64,000 nucleotides of DNA from Candidatus Enterococcus murrayae (GCF_017315985.1 NZ_JAFLVR010000012.1:31972-95971), one strand, 5' to 3'; numbered from the stretch's first letter, positions 25,459 to 37,864 are shown. The notes: generated by a model from the sequence alone, not told the origin. Made by a program: numbers and translations.

Positions 25459-27696
25459 ATGGATAAGGTAGTGAAAATAGATATTTATGATCAGCCACTA
25501 GAAAAACGGCCAGATAAAAATTTTTATCTCTATTATGTTTTGAAGGGGCAGATCACGATGACTCTGTCTCAAGGTGCGACCGTGATGAATGTTAGAGACA
25601 TCCTAGTGGTGAATCCAAATGAACAGGTTGCGATTGATTGTGCAGACAGTGTTTATGTTCAAATAAGTATTTCTAGTAATGAGCTGTTGCGAATGCTTGA
25701 CTATAAAAAGGTAGTGATCATGTGCAATAGTCAAAAGGAGACTGGTAGGCTGTTTGATAAATTTAGAGTGTTATTGGATGAACTAATCAGAGTCAGTTTA
25801 GAAAGAGACTACTACTATCTTCATTATCAAAAGGAAATGTATCAATTCCTTTCATTTTTGATCACCAATTTTTCGAATAATCTTTTTATTGAAGATGAAG
25901 AAGAAGCGAGAAAACATAGTATTCTTGCCTATATACACGCCAATTATGCTGAAGACCTTTCCCTGCAAATGATCGCCGAAAGGTTTAACGTCACTCCACA
26001 GTATTTCTCAAAATATTTTAAGGAAACATTTCAGAGAACCTTTTTGAAATTTCTAACAGAAATTCGCTTGGAGCAGGCGCTGATCGAGGTAGTCAATACT
26101 ACAGATACGATGTTGAAAATAGCGCTGGATCATGGTTTTCCAAATCAAAATTCCTTCTCGAAGGCTTTTAAGGAGGTATACGAAGTTAATCCTACCGACT
26201 ATCGCAGAACACACTTTGAAGAAATGGACGTATTAGAAAGTATACGGAGCTCAGAAGTAAAACAGCTGTTAGCTAGAAAAGTTGCAGAACCGAACAACGA
26301 TAGACATGAAGTAACTGTCGTAATGGATCAGGGTCGAGAGTTACTGACGCCGTATTGGTTCAATCTCCTTAATCTGGGCTCAATTTCAAAGATTTTTGAT
26401 AACGGGCTGAACAAACAGATACAGGAATTAAAAAAGGAGATGCCCTTCAAAACTGCCAGAGTCTTTCTTGATAATCAGTTAACAGTGAATCCTACTTTTT
26501 TTATTGAAGAAAAAGCGTTGGATTTCTTAATCAGTCATGACTTTCGTCTCATGCTGGTGATTGATTATCGTGACATCGCAGAAAATTCTCGATTTGACGA
26601 ATATTTTGAAAAATTTTTAACACACTTTATTAATCGCTACGGCATCAAGAGTATTCGAAATACGACCTTCGAACTGCTGTACAACACTTATTTCACAAGT
26701 GAAAAAGCAAAAAAATACGCTGCTCTTTTCAATAAACTTGCGGCTATTTTAGATAAGCTCAAATTATCAGGGAATCTGCTTGGACCAGGGCTACAAATGG
26801 ATAACGAGGGCGAAAATTTACTGCAGTTTCTGAAAGAAAATCAACAATTAAGACGGTTGACACTGACTATCGCCCCGTATTCAATAGAGAAATATGGGAA
26901 TAAACTGTATATCAATCGGAAATCAGATACAAGCTATATCTTGCAACAATACGAGTTGGCCAAAAGAATCGGGAGGACCCAAGGGATCGAGAACATCATG
27001 ATTACAAGCTGGAAAGATGGATTGAATGAATATTCCACTTTAAATGATTCCTCCTATAGAGGCGCAAGTATATTAAAAAATATGATCGACGTTTATGGAA
27101 GGATTGAAAGTTTACCCATCGATCAGCCCTTCGATTTGATGCTGCCGGTTACATCAAATGCACCTCTGACAGGCATGCCGGGACTTATTACCAAAGGTGG
27201 CGTTAAAAAAGCTTCCTATTATAGTTTGAAATTTCTGAACAAGCTGGACAGATATTTTTTGTATAAGGATGAAACAATCTTGGTTTCTCGCAGTGATGAC
27301 CATTATCTGCAAATGGTTTGTCATAATTGCAAACGGCCAAACTATAAATTTTATTCTCAAGAAGATGAAGGCGTGCTGACCGACCAAATTGACGAGCTTT
27401 TTGAAGACAGTGATCCTAAGCGGGTCAAAGTCACGATCAACGGGATAAAAAATGGTCAATATATTTTAAAATCACGAGAAATAAGTGAGGGACAAGGGAG
27501 CTGCCTGAGTGTTTTTCATGAGATGGGGTTTGAAAATCTTTCTTTTTTTGGACGAGACGAGCTGGATTATCTTTTATCAGCTTCAAAGCCGATTATTCGA
27601 GGACAACAGCTGACAGCCGATAATCACTGCTTGGAAATAGAGATCGAGATGCAGCCGAATGAAATTAGGCATTTACATTTGGTTTATGTTCATTGA
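25459..27696 (+). CDS. Second AraC-family regulator fused to a degenerate GH39-like domain
   Basis: A 745-residue protein with the same layout as the one at 15552: cupin arm, AraC helix-turn-helix (about residues 153-252) and a GH39-like region. Both GH39 catalytic places look lost: FELLYNTYF (404-412) stands where enzymes have FEVWNEPNL, with N409 for the acid/base Glu, and ITSW (515-518) stands where they have TEW, with S517 for the nucleophile. A dead sugar-binding domain used as sensor is the simplest reading. I chose ATG 25459, which follows AGAGGGA; the in-frame ATG at 25414 lacks a site. It probably controls the downstream beta-glucoside PTS and GH1 genes, 166 bases later. Confidence 0.82.
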   Translation: MDKVVKIDIYDQPLEKRPDKNFYLYYVLKGQITMTLSQGATVMNVRDILVVNPNEQVAIDCADSVYVQISISSNELLRMLDYKKVVIMCNSQKETGRLFDKFRVLLDELIRVSLERDYYYLHYQKEMYQFLSFLITNFSNNLFIEDEEEARKHSILAYIHANYAEDLSLQMIAERFNVTPQYFSKYFKETFQRTFLKFLTEIRLEQALIEVVNTTDTMLKIALDHGFPNQNSFSKAFKEVYEVNPTDYRRTHFEEMDVLESIRSSEVKQLLARKVAEPNNDRHEVTVVMDQGRELLTPYWFNLLNLGSISKIFDNGLNKQIQELKKEMPFKTARVFLDNQLTVNPTFFIEEKALDFLISHDFRLMLVIDYRDIAENSRFDEYFEKFLTHFINRYGIKSIRNTTFELLYNTYFTSEKAKKYAALFNKLAAILDKLKLSGNLLGPGLQMDNEGENLLQFLKENQQLRRLTLTIAPYSIEKYGNKLYINRKSDTSYILQQYELAKRIGRTQGIENIMITSWKDGLNEYSTLNDSSYRGASILKNMIDVYGRIESLPIDQPFDLMLPVTSNAPLTGMPGLITKGGVKKASYYSLKFLNKLDRYFLYKDETILVSRSDDHYLQMVCHNCKRPNYKFYSQEDEGVLTDQIDELFEDSDPKRVKVTINGIKNGQYILKSREISEGQGSCLSVFHEMGFENLSFFGRDELDYLLSASKPIIRGQQLTADNHCLEIEIEMQPNEIRHLHLVYVH

Positions 27697-27862
27697 ATGA
27701 CCTTCATGTTAAAAAGTAATGAGTGAATATTAAGCCGTTTTGGTTGATCCGTACGATAGGTTAAAAATGACACAGGATTCTTTTTCCTTTAGATAATAAT
27801 ACGAAAGATAAGGCCAATGGTATTAGCGATAATTAGGTATATCATTGAAAGGAGCAATTATA

Positions 27863-31136
<3,274 letters not shown>

Positions 31137-31216
31137 GCGTTTACAGATAGGAAAGTCATTCACCGAAAATAGAAGAAAAAAACGATAATGGGTTCTAGGA
31201 TTGCAATGGACTCGAA

Positions 31217-31259
31217 AAAAGCCGTTTCCTGTCTAGCAGGGAACGGCTTTTCTTTTTCT
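31217..31259 (+). terminator. Terminator after the GH1 gene
   Basis: AAAAGCCGTTTCCTG pairs with CAGGGAACGGCTTTT across a 5-base loop, followed by CTTTTTCTT. Confidence 0.9.
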
Positions 31260-31330
31260 TAATTATTTTTCAAAAAGGCTTTTGAATCAAAGTTTTTTTC
31301 AGGAAGATTATCATTATTGATTCTTATTCA

Positions 31331-31376
31331 TTGACAAAACAGAGGATTTACATGAATATTAGAATGAACGTTCTAA
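31331..31376 (+). promoter_or_regulatory. Promoter and palindromic operator of the TetR gene
   Basis: TTGACA (31331-31336) is a perfect -35; AATATT at 31355-31360 is a -10 candidate. The near-perfect palindrome TTAGAATGAACGTTCTAA (31359-31376) covers the -10 edge and transcription start, a classic place for TetR autorepression. Confidence 0.65.
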
Positions 31377-31419
31377 TAAAATGAAGTTAGACTCTAGTGT
31401 TGAGAAGGGAGAGAGCCGT

Positions 31420-31992
31420 TTGGGAAGAAAAAAAGAGTTTGATAAGCAACTCGTACTAAAAAAAGCGATGGATGTTTTTTGGAAACAAGGGTATGAACAT
31501 ACTTCCATGCAGGATCTTGTAGATGCCATGACAATTCATCGGCGAAGTATTTACGATACTTTTGGCGATAAGCATCATCTATTTATCGATGCATTGAAGC
31601 TCTATGAAGAAATGCTTGAAACGGTGATGACGGAAAAAGTTTCAGAAGGCAAGAATGTGCAGGATAAATTGAAGCATATTTTTTCTATTTCCATAGCAGC
31701 TGAGGAGCCGGGAAAAGGATGTTTAATTGTGAACACTGCGACTGAATTGTCTTCTATCGATCCTGTGATAGCAGAAGAAATTCGTTCCTTCTTTGGACGC
31801 GAAGAGCAATTTCTCTTTAATATCCTTTTGTCAGCACAAGAGCAAAATGAATTATCACCTGATGCTGACATCGCGTCACTGGCTTCCTATATTCAAAATG
31901 CTCTTGTGGGTATCAGGGTGCTATCAAAGACAACCAATGATAACGAAAAACTGGATCGTATTATTGAACAAACATTATCGATTATTAAGTAA
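31420..31992 (+). CDS. TetR-family transcriptional regulator
   Basis: A 190-residue regulator with the TetR helix-turn-helix at about residues 1-50 (KKAMDVFWKQGYEHTSMQDL, then RSIYDTFGDKHHLF) and a C-terminal ligand domain. TTG 31420 is chosen because GAAGGGAG lies 8 bases before it; the in-frame ATG at 31381 has no ribosome binding site and sits next to the operator. The palindrome before it is probably its own operator. The oxidoreductase gene that follows after 127 bases is the likely second target. The inducer is unknown. Confidence 0.87.
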   Translation: MGRKKEFDKQLVLKKAMDVFWKQGYEHTSMQDLVDAMTIHRRSIYDTFGDKHHLFIDALKLYEEMLETVMTEKVSEGKNVQDKLKHIFSISIAAEEPGKGCLIVNTATELSSIDPVIAEEIRSFFGREEQFLFNILLSAQEQNELSPDADIASLASYIQNALVGIRVLSKTTNDNEKLDRIIEQTLSIIK

Positions 31993-32119
31993 GGAAAGTT
32001 TCAAAAATAGGAATTTTACTCCATGAATCTGCTGAGGAATGAACGATTATAACAGATTGTGAAAAGCTATTAAGACAGGCTCGTGGAGAATTTTCTTTAA
32101 ACAGGAGAGTGAGAATAAG

Positions 32120-33124
32120 ATGAAAGCAGCACAAATACAAAAATATTCAAAGGATATCAATGTTCAAGTTGTTGATATTCCCGTTCCGAAAATAGGAGAA
32201 ACAGAAGTTCTGATTAAGGTCAAAACCGCAGCAGTAAATCCACTAGAACTCTTAAATATTACGGGTAGTGTGAAGCTGATTCAAGATTACGAAAAACCAT
32301 TCACGCTTGGGAATGAGCTGACTGGCGTGATTGAAGAAGTAGGGAGTCGAGTAGTGAATTTTAAAAAAGGAGACAAGGTTTACTCGCGATTACCTATTGC
32401 TAAAATAGGAGCTTTTGCTGAGTATGCGGCTGTGGATCAATCAGCGATCTGGTTCCTGCCTCAGAATCTTGACTATGTTACAGGAGCAGGAGTGCCGTTG
32501 ACAGGTTTAACTGCTTATCAAGGATTGACAGAAGTACTGCAGGCTAAACCAGGACAATCTGTTTTTATCCCTGGCGGCTCGGGCAGCTTTGGACAAATGG
32601 CCGTTCCTATTGCCAAGGCTCTTGGATTACAGGTAATCGTTTCAGGCAACGCGGCAGCAAAAGATCGGATCCTTCAAGCGGGAGCGGATCAGTATTTAGA
32701 TTACAAAAAGGAAAATTATTGGGAAGTGTTAGATAACGTTGATTTTGTTATCGACACCTTGGGAGTCAACGAGATTGATCATGAACTTTCTATATTGAAG
32801 CCTAATGGGAAATTGCTTAGCCTAATCGCAGGACCGAACAAACAATTTGCTATTGAACAAAAACTGCCGAAGTGGAAGCAATGGTTGTTTGGAGCAGCCG
32901 GTTCAAAATTAGACAAAAAGGCTGAAAAACAGCAGGCAGAGTATCGCTTTATTTTCGTCCGTTCAGATGGTGAACAACTGCGAAAAGTTACCGAAATTGT
33001 AGAGAAAAACAATATAGTTCCGGCTATTGATTCCCATGATTTCACTATTGAACAAATCAATGAAGCTATATTATATGTAAAAAATGGTCATCCTAATGGC
33101 AAGGTGGTTATCAAATTCACTTAA
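32120..33124 (+). CDS. Zinc-less MDR-family oxidoreductase (quinone oxidoreductase-like)
   Basis: A 334-residue medium-chain dehydrogenase/reductase. The N-terminal GroES-like domain has LGNELTGVIEEVGSRV, and the nucleotide-binding domain has FIPGGSGSFGQMAVPIAKALG near residue 150. No zinc-binding cysteine cluster is seen, which points to NADPH:quinone reductase or enone reductase activity rather than alcohol dehydrogenase. The start follows AGGAGAG. It lies just after the TetR gene and is probably its regulated partner, as is common for electrophile-stress enzymes. Confidence 0.85.
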   Translation: MKAAQIQKYSKDINVQVVDIPVPKIGETEVLIKVKTAAVNPLELLNITGSVKLIQDYEKPFTLGNELTGVIEEVGSRVVNFKKGDKVYSRLPIAKIGAFAEYAAVDQSAIWFLPQNLDYVTGAGVPLTGLTAYQGLTEVLQAKPGQSVFIPGGSGSFGQMAVPIAKALGLQVIVSGNAAAKDRILQAGADQYLDYKKENYWEVLDNVDFVIDTLGVNEIDHELSILKPNGKLLSLIAGPNKQFAIEQKLPKWKQWLFGAAGSKLDKKAEKQQAEYRFIFVRSDGEQLRKVTEIVEKNNIVPAIDSHDFTIEQINEAILYVKNGHPNGKVVIKFT

Positions 33125-33353
33125 GGAATAAAGCGGATCGTATGGTAATTTTTTGTAACTAGTAGTGTCTATCTGAAAAAAGAGGCGTATGTTTGATTCT
33201 GCTCCTCCGATTTTAAATAAACGAGTTTCTAAAGAGTGATGGATAAGCACGAATCACTATGGCTGTGCAGGACTCTCATTTTGGGAATCCTGCATTCAAC
33301 TGCTAAGGCTCCATTGTACTTGCCAAAAAAGACGTAAATAGACAAAGATTCCT

Positions 33354-34286
33354 TTAATTTTTATACAAGGCAGCGATATCATGTATTCTTCGTTTCATTT
33401 CTTCACGCACATGGGCAGGCTCTAAACACTCGCATTTATCGCCAAAGCTGAAAAGAATATTGTAGTAAAAATCGTTCTCAATAAAAGGAAAAAGGACGAT
33501 GTAATGCTCCTCGCCATCTGGCGAAAAGTGATCAAAGGAACAATGGTCAAGCACGATATCCATGACTGAGCGATGGATCCGAAGCGTGATCTCTATTTGC
33601 AGTGTCTCAAAAATATCGTAAATTTCCAGCTGAGGTTTTTGATATTCTCGCGGTGTAAAGGTTTCATTTTGTACGTGCAGATTCGATAGACGAGATAATT
33701 TAAAGAGGCGGAAATCCTTTCTTTTGCAGCAATAGCCTTGGACATACCAATGATTGCCCTTCAATACCAGCTGATAAGGTTCGATTGTTCGCTCGGTTGT
33801 TTTTCCCTGCTGATTCGCATAGGTGAAGGAAGACAATTTATTTTCTTGTAAAGCTTTTTTGAGTATCTCTAGATAGGTTTGGATATTTCTGTTGCCCATC
33901 CAAGGACTCAGATCAATGTGGATTTGATTGGCTTTTACTTCGATATCCCTTGCGCTATCTGCGGGGATGAAGCTTTTGACCTTTGCCAGAGCATTTGTCA
34001 GTTCTTCTCCTTGGACCATATTAGAGAGACTGGAAAGACTCAACAGCAGGGTAGATAAATCCCCTTTTGAAAAGACCTTTTTATCGACTTTGTATTGCTC
34101 CATAATCTCAAAGCCGCCATTTACTCCAGGAGTGGAGCGAATCGGAATTCCTGCCATATTTAGCGAATCAATGTCGCGATAGATCGTGCGGGGAGAAACT
34201 TCAAATTGATCTGCGAGCTCTTGAGCGCCTATTCTTTTTTTATCAAGCAGAATCATAATAATACTAATGAGTCGTTCCACTTTCAT
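33354..34286 (-). CDS. YafY-like helix-turn-helix and WYL-domain regulator
   Basis: A 310-residue regulator. The N-terminal winged helix (residues 1-60) has LADQFEVSPRTIYRDIDSL, a DeoR-type recognition helix, and the C-terminal half carries a WYL domain with YQLVLKGNHWYVQGYC and FRLFKLSRLSNL. WYL domains bind small ligands or nucleic acid. It starts at 34286 after AGGAGGTG. It is divergent from a DJ-1/PfpI gene across 132 bases, with a dyad at 34326-34351 that could be its operator. Confidence 0.88.
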   Translation of the reverse strand: MKVERLISIIMILLDKKRIGAQELADQFEVSPRTIYRDIDSLNMAGIPIRSTPGVNGGFEIMEQYKVDKKVFSKGDLSTLLLSLSSLSNMVQGEELTNALAKVKSFIPADSARDIEVKANQIHIDLSPWMGNRNIQTYLEILKKALQENKLSSFTYANQQGKTTERTIEPYQLVLKGNHWYVQGYCCKRKDFRLFKLSRLSNLHVQNETFTPREYQKPQLEIYDIFETLQIEITLRIHRSVMDIVLDHCSFDHFSPDGEEHYIVLFPFIENDFYYNILFSFGDKCECLEPAHVREEMKRRIHDIAALYKN

Positions 34287-34325
34287 TTGACCACACCTCC
34301 TAAACTTTCTTTAATTTCATCATAG

Positions 34326-34351
34326 ATTGTTGCCATAATGGTGTCAACAAT
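34326..34351. promoter_or_regulatory. Dyad in the WYL regulator/PfpI divergent promoter
   Basis: ATTGTTG (34326-34332) and CAACAAT (34345-34351) form a perfect inverted repeat around 12 bases, just before a TATACT -10 candidate (34359-34364) for the PfpI gene. A second palindrome CTACTAGTAG follows at 34364-34373. Confidence 0.45.
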
Positions 34352-34418
34352 ACTTAGGTATACTACTAGTAGATAAACCAATCAATCTACTTAGATCAAA
34401 GAAAATGGAGGAAATTTT

Positions 34419-35057
34419 ATGACGACAATTTATGTTTATATTCTTGATACATTCGCTGACTGGGAGCTGGGAAATGTGACCTCAGAGTTGAAATCAGGTC
34501 GATTTTTCAAAAAGGACGGGCCGCAAGTATCGCTCAAAACAGTGAGTTACTCTAAAGACCCAATTCAGTCAATGGGCGGGATGACAATCGTACCTGATTG
34601 CTTGATCGATGACGTGGTAGTGAGTGAAAAAAATGTACTGCTGCTGCCAGGAGCAAACACATGGGCTGAACCAAAGCATAGCGCCATCATTGAAAAAGCC
34701 AGTGAATTCCTTTCGGCAGGTGCCACAGTTGGTGCAATCTGCGGAGCGACTGCTGCGCTGGCTAACTTTGGTCTATTAAACAAACGAGCACATACCAGTA
34801 ATGGGCCAGGCTTTCTTGAAATGTTCTCGTCTAATTACAGCGGGCAAGAGTTTTACGTAGATGAACCATCAGTAGCAGGTGATCATTTGATTACAGCCAG
34901 CTCTACTGGAGGCTTGCTGTGGGCTAAACAGATTATTGAGCGATTAGATGTTTTTCAAGCAGATACACTGGAAGCTTGGTATGAGTATTTTAGTACTGGT
35001 AAGCCAGAATATTTTTATGCATTGATGGGCTCTTTGCCAACGGGGGATGAAGAGTGA
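34419..35057 (+). CDS. DJ-1/PfpI-family protein
   Basis: A 212-residue class I glutamine amidotransferase-like protein. The nucleophile elbow is GAICGATAALANFG with C108, and NVLLLPGANTW precedes it. Members act as chaperones, glyoxalases or stress proteins; which applies here is not visible. The start follows TGGAGG. It is divergent from, and probably controlled by, the WYL regulator. Confidence 0.87.
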   Translation: MTTIYVYILDTFADWELGNVTSELKSGRFFKKDGPQVSLKTVSYSKDPIQSMGGMTIVPDCLIDDVVVSEKNVLLLPGANTWAEPKHSAIIEKASEFLSAGATVGAICGATAALANFGLLNKRAHTSNGPGFLEMFSSNYSGQEFYVDEPSVAGDHLITASSTGGLLWAKQIIERLDVFQADTLEAWYEYFSTGKPEYFYALMGSLPTGDEE

Positions 35058-35129
35058 TTTAATTGGATTTCTAGGTTCATTTTTGTCATAAATTTCTTAT
35101 GTTGTGTTTAAAATAGTGATTCTTATATC

Positions 35130-35172
35130 AAAAAGAAAGGACTCTCCTTTTAAAAGAGTCCTTTCTTTTTTT
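35130..35172 (+). terminator. Terminator after the PfpI gene
   Basis: AAAGAAAGGACTCT pairs with AGAGTCCTTTCTTT over a short loop, with T and A tracts on both sides. Confidence 0.9.
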
Positions 35173-35492
35173 ATTTATAACGATATTATTACGAAGAACA
35201 ATGAATTTTCTCTTCAAAAATTGGTAGAATGAAAATGATTTGAGTAATTTATTTTGGATATGTGAATATTCAAGGGGAACGGTCCGTTAGCAATAGTTAT
35301 TTCCGTTATTTTAACGAATAATGGCAAAAAAGAAAAAAGCAGTATCCGTTTAGATAGTCTTCTGTAAAAGATGAAGCTTAACGGCTTTTTTTGCTTTTTT
35401 AGCGAAACTATTTCGTGTTTTTCTTAAAACCCGGAAAAATCACGTGAATTCAAATTATATGCAACGTATTATCCGAAGAAGATGAGTTAATT

Positions 35493-35508
35493 ATAATATG
35501 CATATTAT
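35493..35508. repeat. Perfect 16-base palindrome upstream of recombinase 1
   Basis: ATAATATGCATATTAT reads the same on both strands. It may be a regulator site or simply AT-rich chance; no second copy was noticed. Confidence 0.4.
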
Positions 35509-35643
35509 TTATTTGCAAGTTTTATTTTATTTTTTTGTGACTTTTTTGTGATAATAGTGATTTATTTTGATAATCCAATAGATTGGTTCATTGTTTTTCA
35601 ATAGGATTATCCACATTTTGATCAAATGCGTTATTACAAATGC

Positions 35644-35660
35644 CGTCAAATAAACCGTCA
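35644..35660. repeat. Paired CGTCA direct repeat before recombinase 1
   Basis: CGTCA at 35644-35648 and again at 35656-35660, 12 bases apart, ending 19 bases before the recombinase ATG. The same pair with the same spacing and position stands before recombinase 2, so it is probably a binding site of these recombinases or of their regulator. Confidence 0.55.
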
Positions 35661-35679
35661 AAGAGAAAGGGAATGTTAA

Positions 35680-36780
35680 ATGAGTAGACGCGGTGAAAAT
35701 ATTTATAAAAGAAAAGATGGGCGATGGGAAGGTCGCTATCAAAAAGGACGAACCCCTGATGGAAAAATCAAATATGGTTCTGTTTATGGACGGAGCTATC
35801 AAGAAACCAAATACAAACTATATCCACTGAAAATAAAATATCAACGATTGATTTCCATGCATGGAACTTGTGCTATCCCCTTTTATCAATGGGCAAATCA
35901 TTGGCTGACAACGATCCGAGGAACTATAAAACCGGCAACCTATGCCAGTTATGATTACAAAATGATTCACTTTATTTTACCAATGCTGAATGATACCTAT
36001 CTCAATGAGCTCGACGAAGCAGCGATCAAAGGCTTGTTGGACTCATGGAAAGCCAAGCAATTTAAAGAATCGACCATTCGGGTAGTTTTTCAGGAGTTGA
36101 AAAGTTGTTTGTCGCTTGCTGTAAAACAAGGATACTTAGTAAGCAATCCCTGTGATCAGATTGTTTTACCTAAGCAGGATAAGAAGCGGGTATGTGCACT
36201 TAGTAAAAAGGAGCAGGCAATGCTAGAGCGGACACTTGCGGACACTCCGCTAAATAAAAGATTACCAGTTATTCTTGCTCTTCAAACAGGTATGCGCATT
36301 GGCGAAATCGCAGCACTTCAATGGAAAAACGTTGATTTTGATTCGAATGTGATCCATGTAGAGCACACGTTTCAACGGATTCCTTCGGTGGATCGAGGAC
36401 AGAAGGCTTCGGAATTAGTCTTATCCTCGCCCAAAACCAGCGCCTCAAAACGGCTTATCCCGATGTCTCGACGGGTTCGGCAGGAATTGCTCAAGGCCAG
36501 AGAGCAGCGAACAGGGTCATTTATTATTTCGACAAAAGGAGGACCTAGTGAACCGCGGTTAATTGGCTATCATTTTCATCAGTTAATGAAGAAAGCTCAA
36601 TTAATCGGCAAGCATTTTCATCAATTGCGACATACTTTTGCAACACGTTGCGTTGAAAGGAATCGAGATATTGCATCCATCAGTGCGTTATTGGGACACT
36701 CTTCGACACAAATGACCTTAGATACCTATTCTTCAGCACTATTGGAGCAGCGGATGAAAGTCATTGAGTCTATCGCCTAA
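35680..36780 (+). CDS. Tyrosine recombinase/integrase, WxL module 1
   Basis: A 366-residue site-specific recombinase. The N-terminal arm-binding part starts RRGENIYKRKDGRWEGRY, a core-binding domain follows (about 65-165), and the catalytic domain has R206 (GMRIGEIAALQW), H314 and R317 (HFHQLRH), H340 (LGHSS) and the nucleophile Y350 (DTYSS), so it should be active. GAGAAAGGGAA precedes the start. No excisionase, phage or conjugation gene is beside it; instead a WxL operon follows 384 bases downstream. Its paralogue at 49454 has the same kind of neighbour. It may move or invert a piece of the module, or be a remnant of the event that brought it in. Confidence 0.92.
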   Translation: MSRRGENIYKRKDGRWEGRYQKGRTPDGKIKYGSVYGRSYQETKYKLYPLKIKYQRLISMHGTCAIPFYQWANHWLTTIRGTIKPATYASYDYKMIHFILPMLNDTYLNELDEAAIKGLLDSWKAKQFKESTIRVVFQELKSCLSLAVKQGYLVSNPCDQIVLPKQDKKRVCALSKKEQAMLERTLADTPLNKRLPVILALQTGMRIGEIAALQWKNVDFDSNVIHVEHTFQRIPSVDRGQKASELVLSSPKTSASKRLIPMSRRVRQELLKAREQRTGSFIISTKGGPSEPRLIGYHFHQLMKKAQLIGKHFHQLRHTFATRCVERNRDIASISALLGHSSTQMTLDTYSSALLEQRMKVIESIA

Positions 36781-37006
36781 ATAAATATTTTATAAAAAAC
36801 GAACGTTATTTAATATTCGGGTAGTTTTTTTTCTTTTTTTGCCTTTTTTTCATAGTGGCAGCACTAGAGAATAAGTTTGCTTTTTCTTCTTAAATAAAGA
36901 GTGTGGTTTGCTCTTTTTTCAAATCCTTTTTTTCTCTAAAAAAATAGACCGTCAATTTCTGGTCACGGTATCGTAAAAAGCTGATTCGTACAAGAGTTTA
37001 GCTGGA

Positions 37007-37033
37007 TTACTTGTTTTTAAGAAAAACAAGTAA
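37007..37033. repeat. Inverted repeat upstream of the WxL operon 1
   Basis: TTACTTGTTTTT and AAAAACAAGTAA are perfect 12-base arms around a 3-base centre. There is no T run after it, so it is more likely a protein site or recombination core than a terminator. Confidence 0.55.
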
Positions 37034-37110
37034 CTTCCATTTTACCGAAAAAAACAATAAATGTATATCAAAGTATGTATCCATAGAAGAGGATGTTATT
37101 TATCGGTCTC

Positions 37111-37126
37111 AAATGCTTCGGCATTT
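37111..37126 (+). other. UUCG-tetraloop hairpin in the WxL leader
   Basis: AAATGC-TTCG-GCATTT forms a 6-bp stem with a stable UUCG loop about 20 bases before the ribosome binding site; it may protect the transcript end. Confidence 0.45.
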
Positions 37127-37164
37127 TAGATAAAAAAAAGAATTTTGAAGGAGCGTATCAAACA

Positions 37165-37833
37165 ATGAAAAGAAAATTATTTGCAGGTTTAGTTACCAGC
37201 CTGTCAGTCGCAGGTCTATGTGTGGCAAGTGGGGCAAGCGTGTTGGCGGCAGAAGTGGACAGAGCGAACACAGATGTCGGAATTGGGTTTACTGAACACG
37301 GACCTGGTCAAGAGGATGGACCACTAGAAATTACTTGGGCACCACTTAGCTTGGACTTTTATAATGGTAATGAAGTAAATACAGCAGTTAAGGCATTTCC
37401 AGAAATATCTGGAAACAAAAAATATACTGTCGTGAAAGATGAACGTGCTGGCGCGACCGATGAGTGGAAATTAACTGCTAGCTTGAGTGAGTTAACTAGT
37501 CCTAGAGCAAGTGGAACTGGTGTGGACAAGTTAACAGGTGCAGAACTACAGTTTACTACAGCAGTTAAAGGATACGAGGGTGTGAATCCACCGGAATCTG
37601 CTGGATCAGTTACTACTGATGCTAGAACAGCTGTTGCTGCTACTTCAGGCAATATCAGTGCAGGTGCTGCTGCAACTAAAGTATTGGAAGACGGAACTGC
37701 TGGAAGCGGTACTTTCCAAGGTCAATCAGCTTTAGAAATGGACAATATTAATTTAGAAGTACCCGCAAATGTAGCGAAAGCTGGAGCTCAATATACAGGT
37801 ACACTAACTTGGTCATTGGATGACGTAATTTAA
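37165..37833 (+). CDS. WxL-domain cell-surface protein, module 1
   Basis: A 222-residue secreted protein with a signal peptide of about 29 residues ending SGASVLAAE. The rest is one WxL domain: the first motif is in DEWKLTASLSEL and the second at the very end, LTWSLDDVI. WxL domains bind peptidoglycan non-covalently and partner with DUF916/DUF3324 proteins. ATG 37165 follows GAAGGAGCG; the longer frame from 37093 is not needed. A terminator lies between it and the DUF916 gene, so this small protein is probably made in excess over the rest of the operon. Confidence 0.9.
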   Translation: MKRKLFAGLVTSLSVAGLCVASGASVLAAEVDRANTDVGIGFTEHGPGQEDGPLEITWAPLSLDFYNGNEVNTAVKAFPEISGNKKYTVVKDERAGATDEWKLTASLSELTSPRASGTGVDKLTGAELQFTTAVKGYEGVNPPESAGSVTTDARTAVAATSGNISAGAAATKVLEDGTAGSGTFQGQSALEMDNINLEVPANVAKAGAQYTGTLTWSLDDVI

Positions 37834-37864
37834 GTATAAATCAAATCGAAAAAAGCACGAAGGA

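Larger units (their letters stand above)
35058..35679. other. AT-rich 622-base region before recombinase 1
   Basis: No gene was found. It holds the PfpI terminator, a second hairpin-like stretch ending in T-rich sequence near 35325-35400, the palindrome at 35493-35508, an inverted repeat GATAATCC(N)AT/AT(N)GGATTATC at about 35569-35611, and the CGTCA direct repeats just before the recombinase gene. Confidence 0.6.
36781..37164. other. Spacer between recombinase 1 and first WxL gene
   Basis: No credible gene was found. It holds two terminator-like hairpins (36794-36830, AAAAAAC/GTTTTTT; 36896-36916, AAAGAG/CTCTTT), an ACCGT/ACGGT dyad at 36948-36969 containing another CGTCA, the inverted repeat at 37007-37033, and the leader hairpin at 37111-37126. 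Confidence 0.55.
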
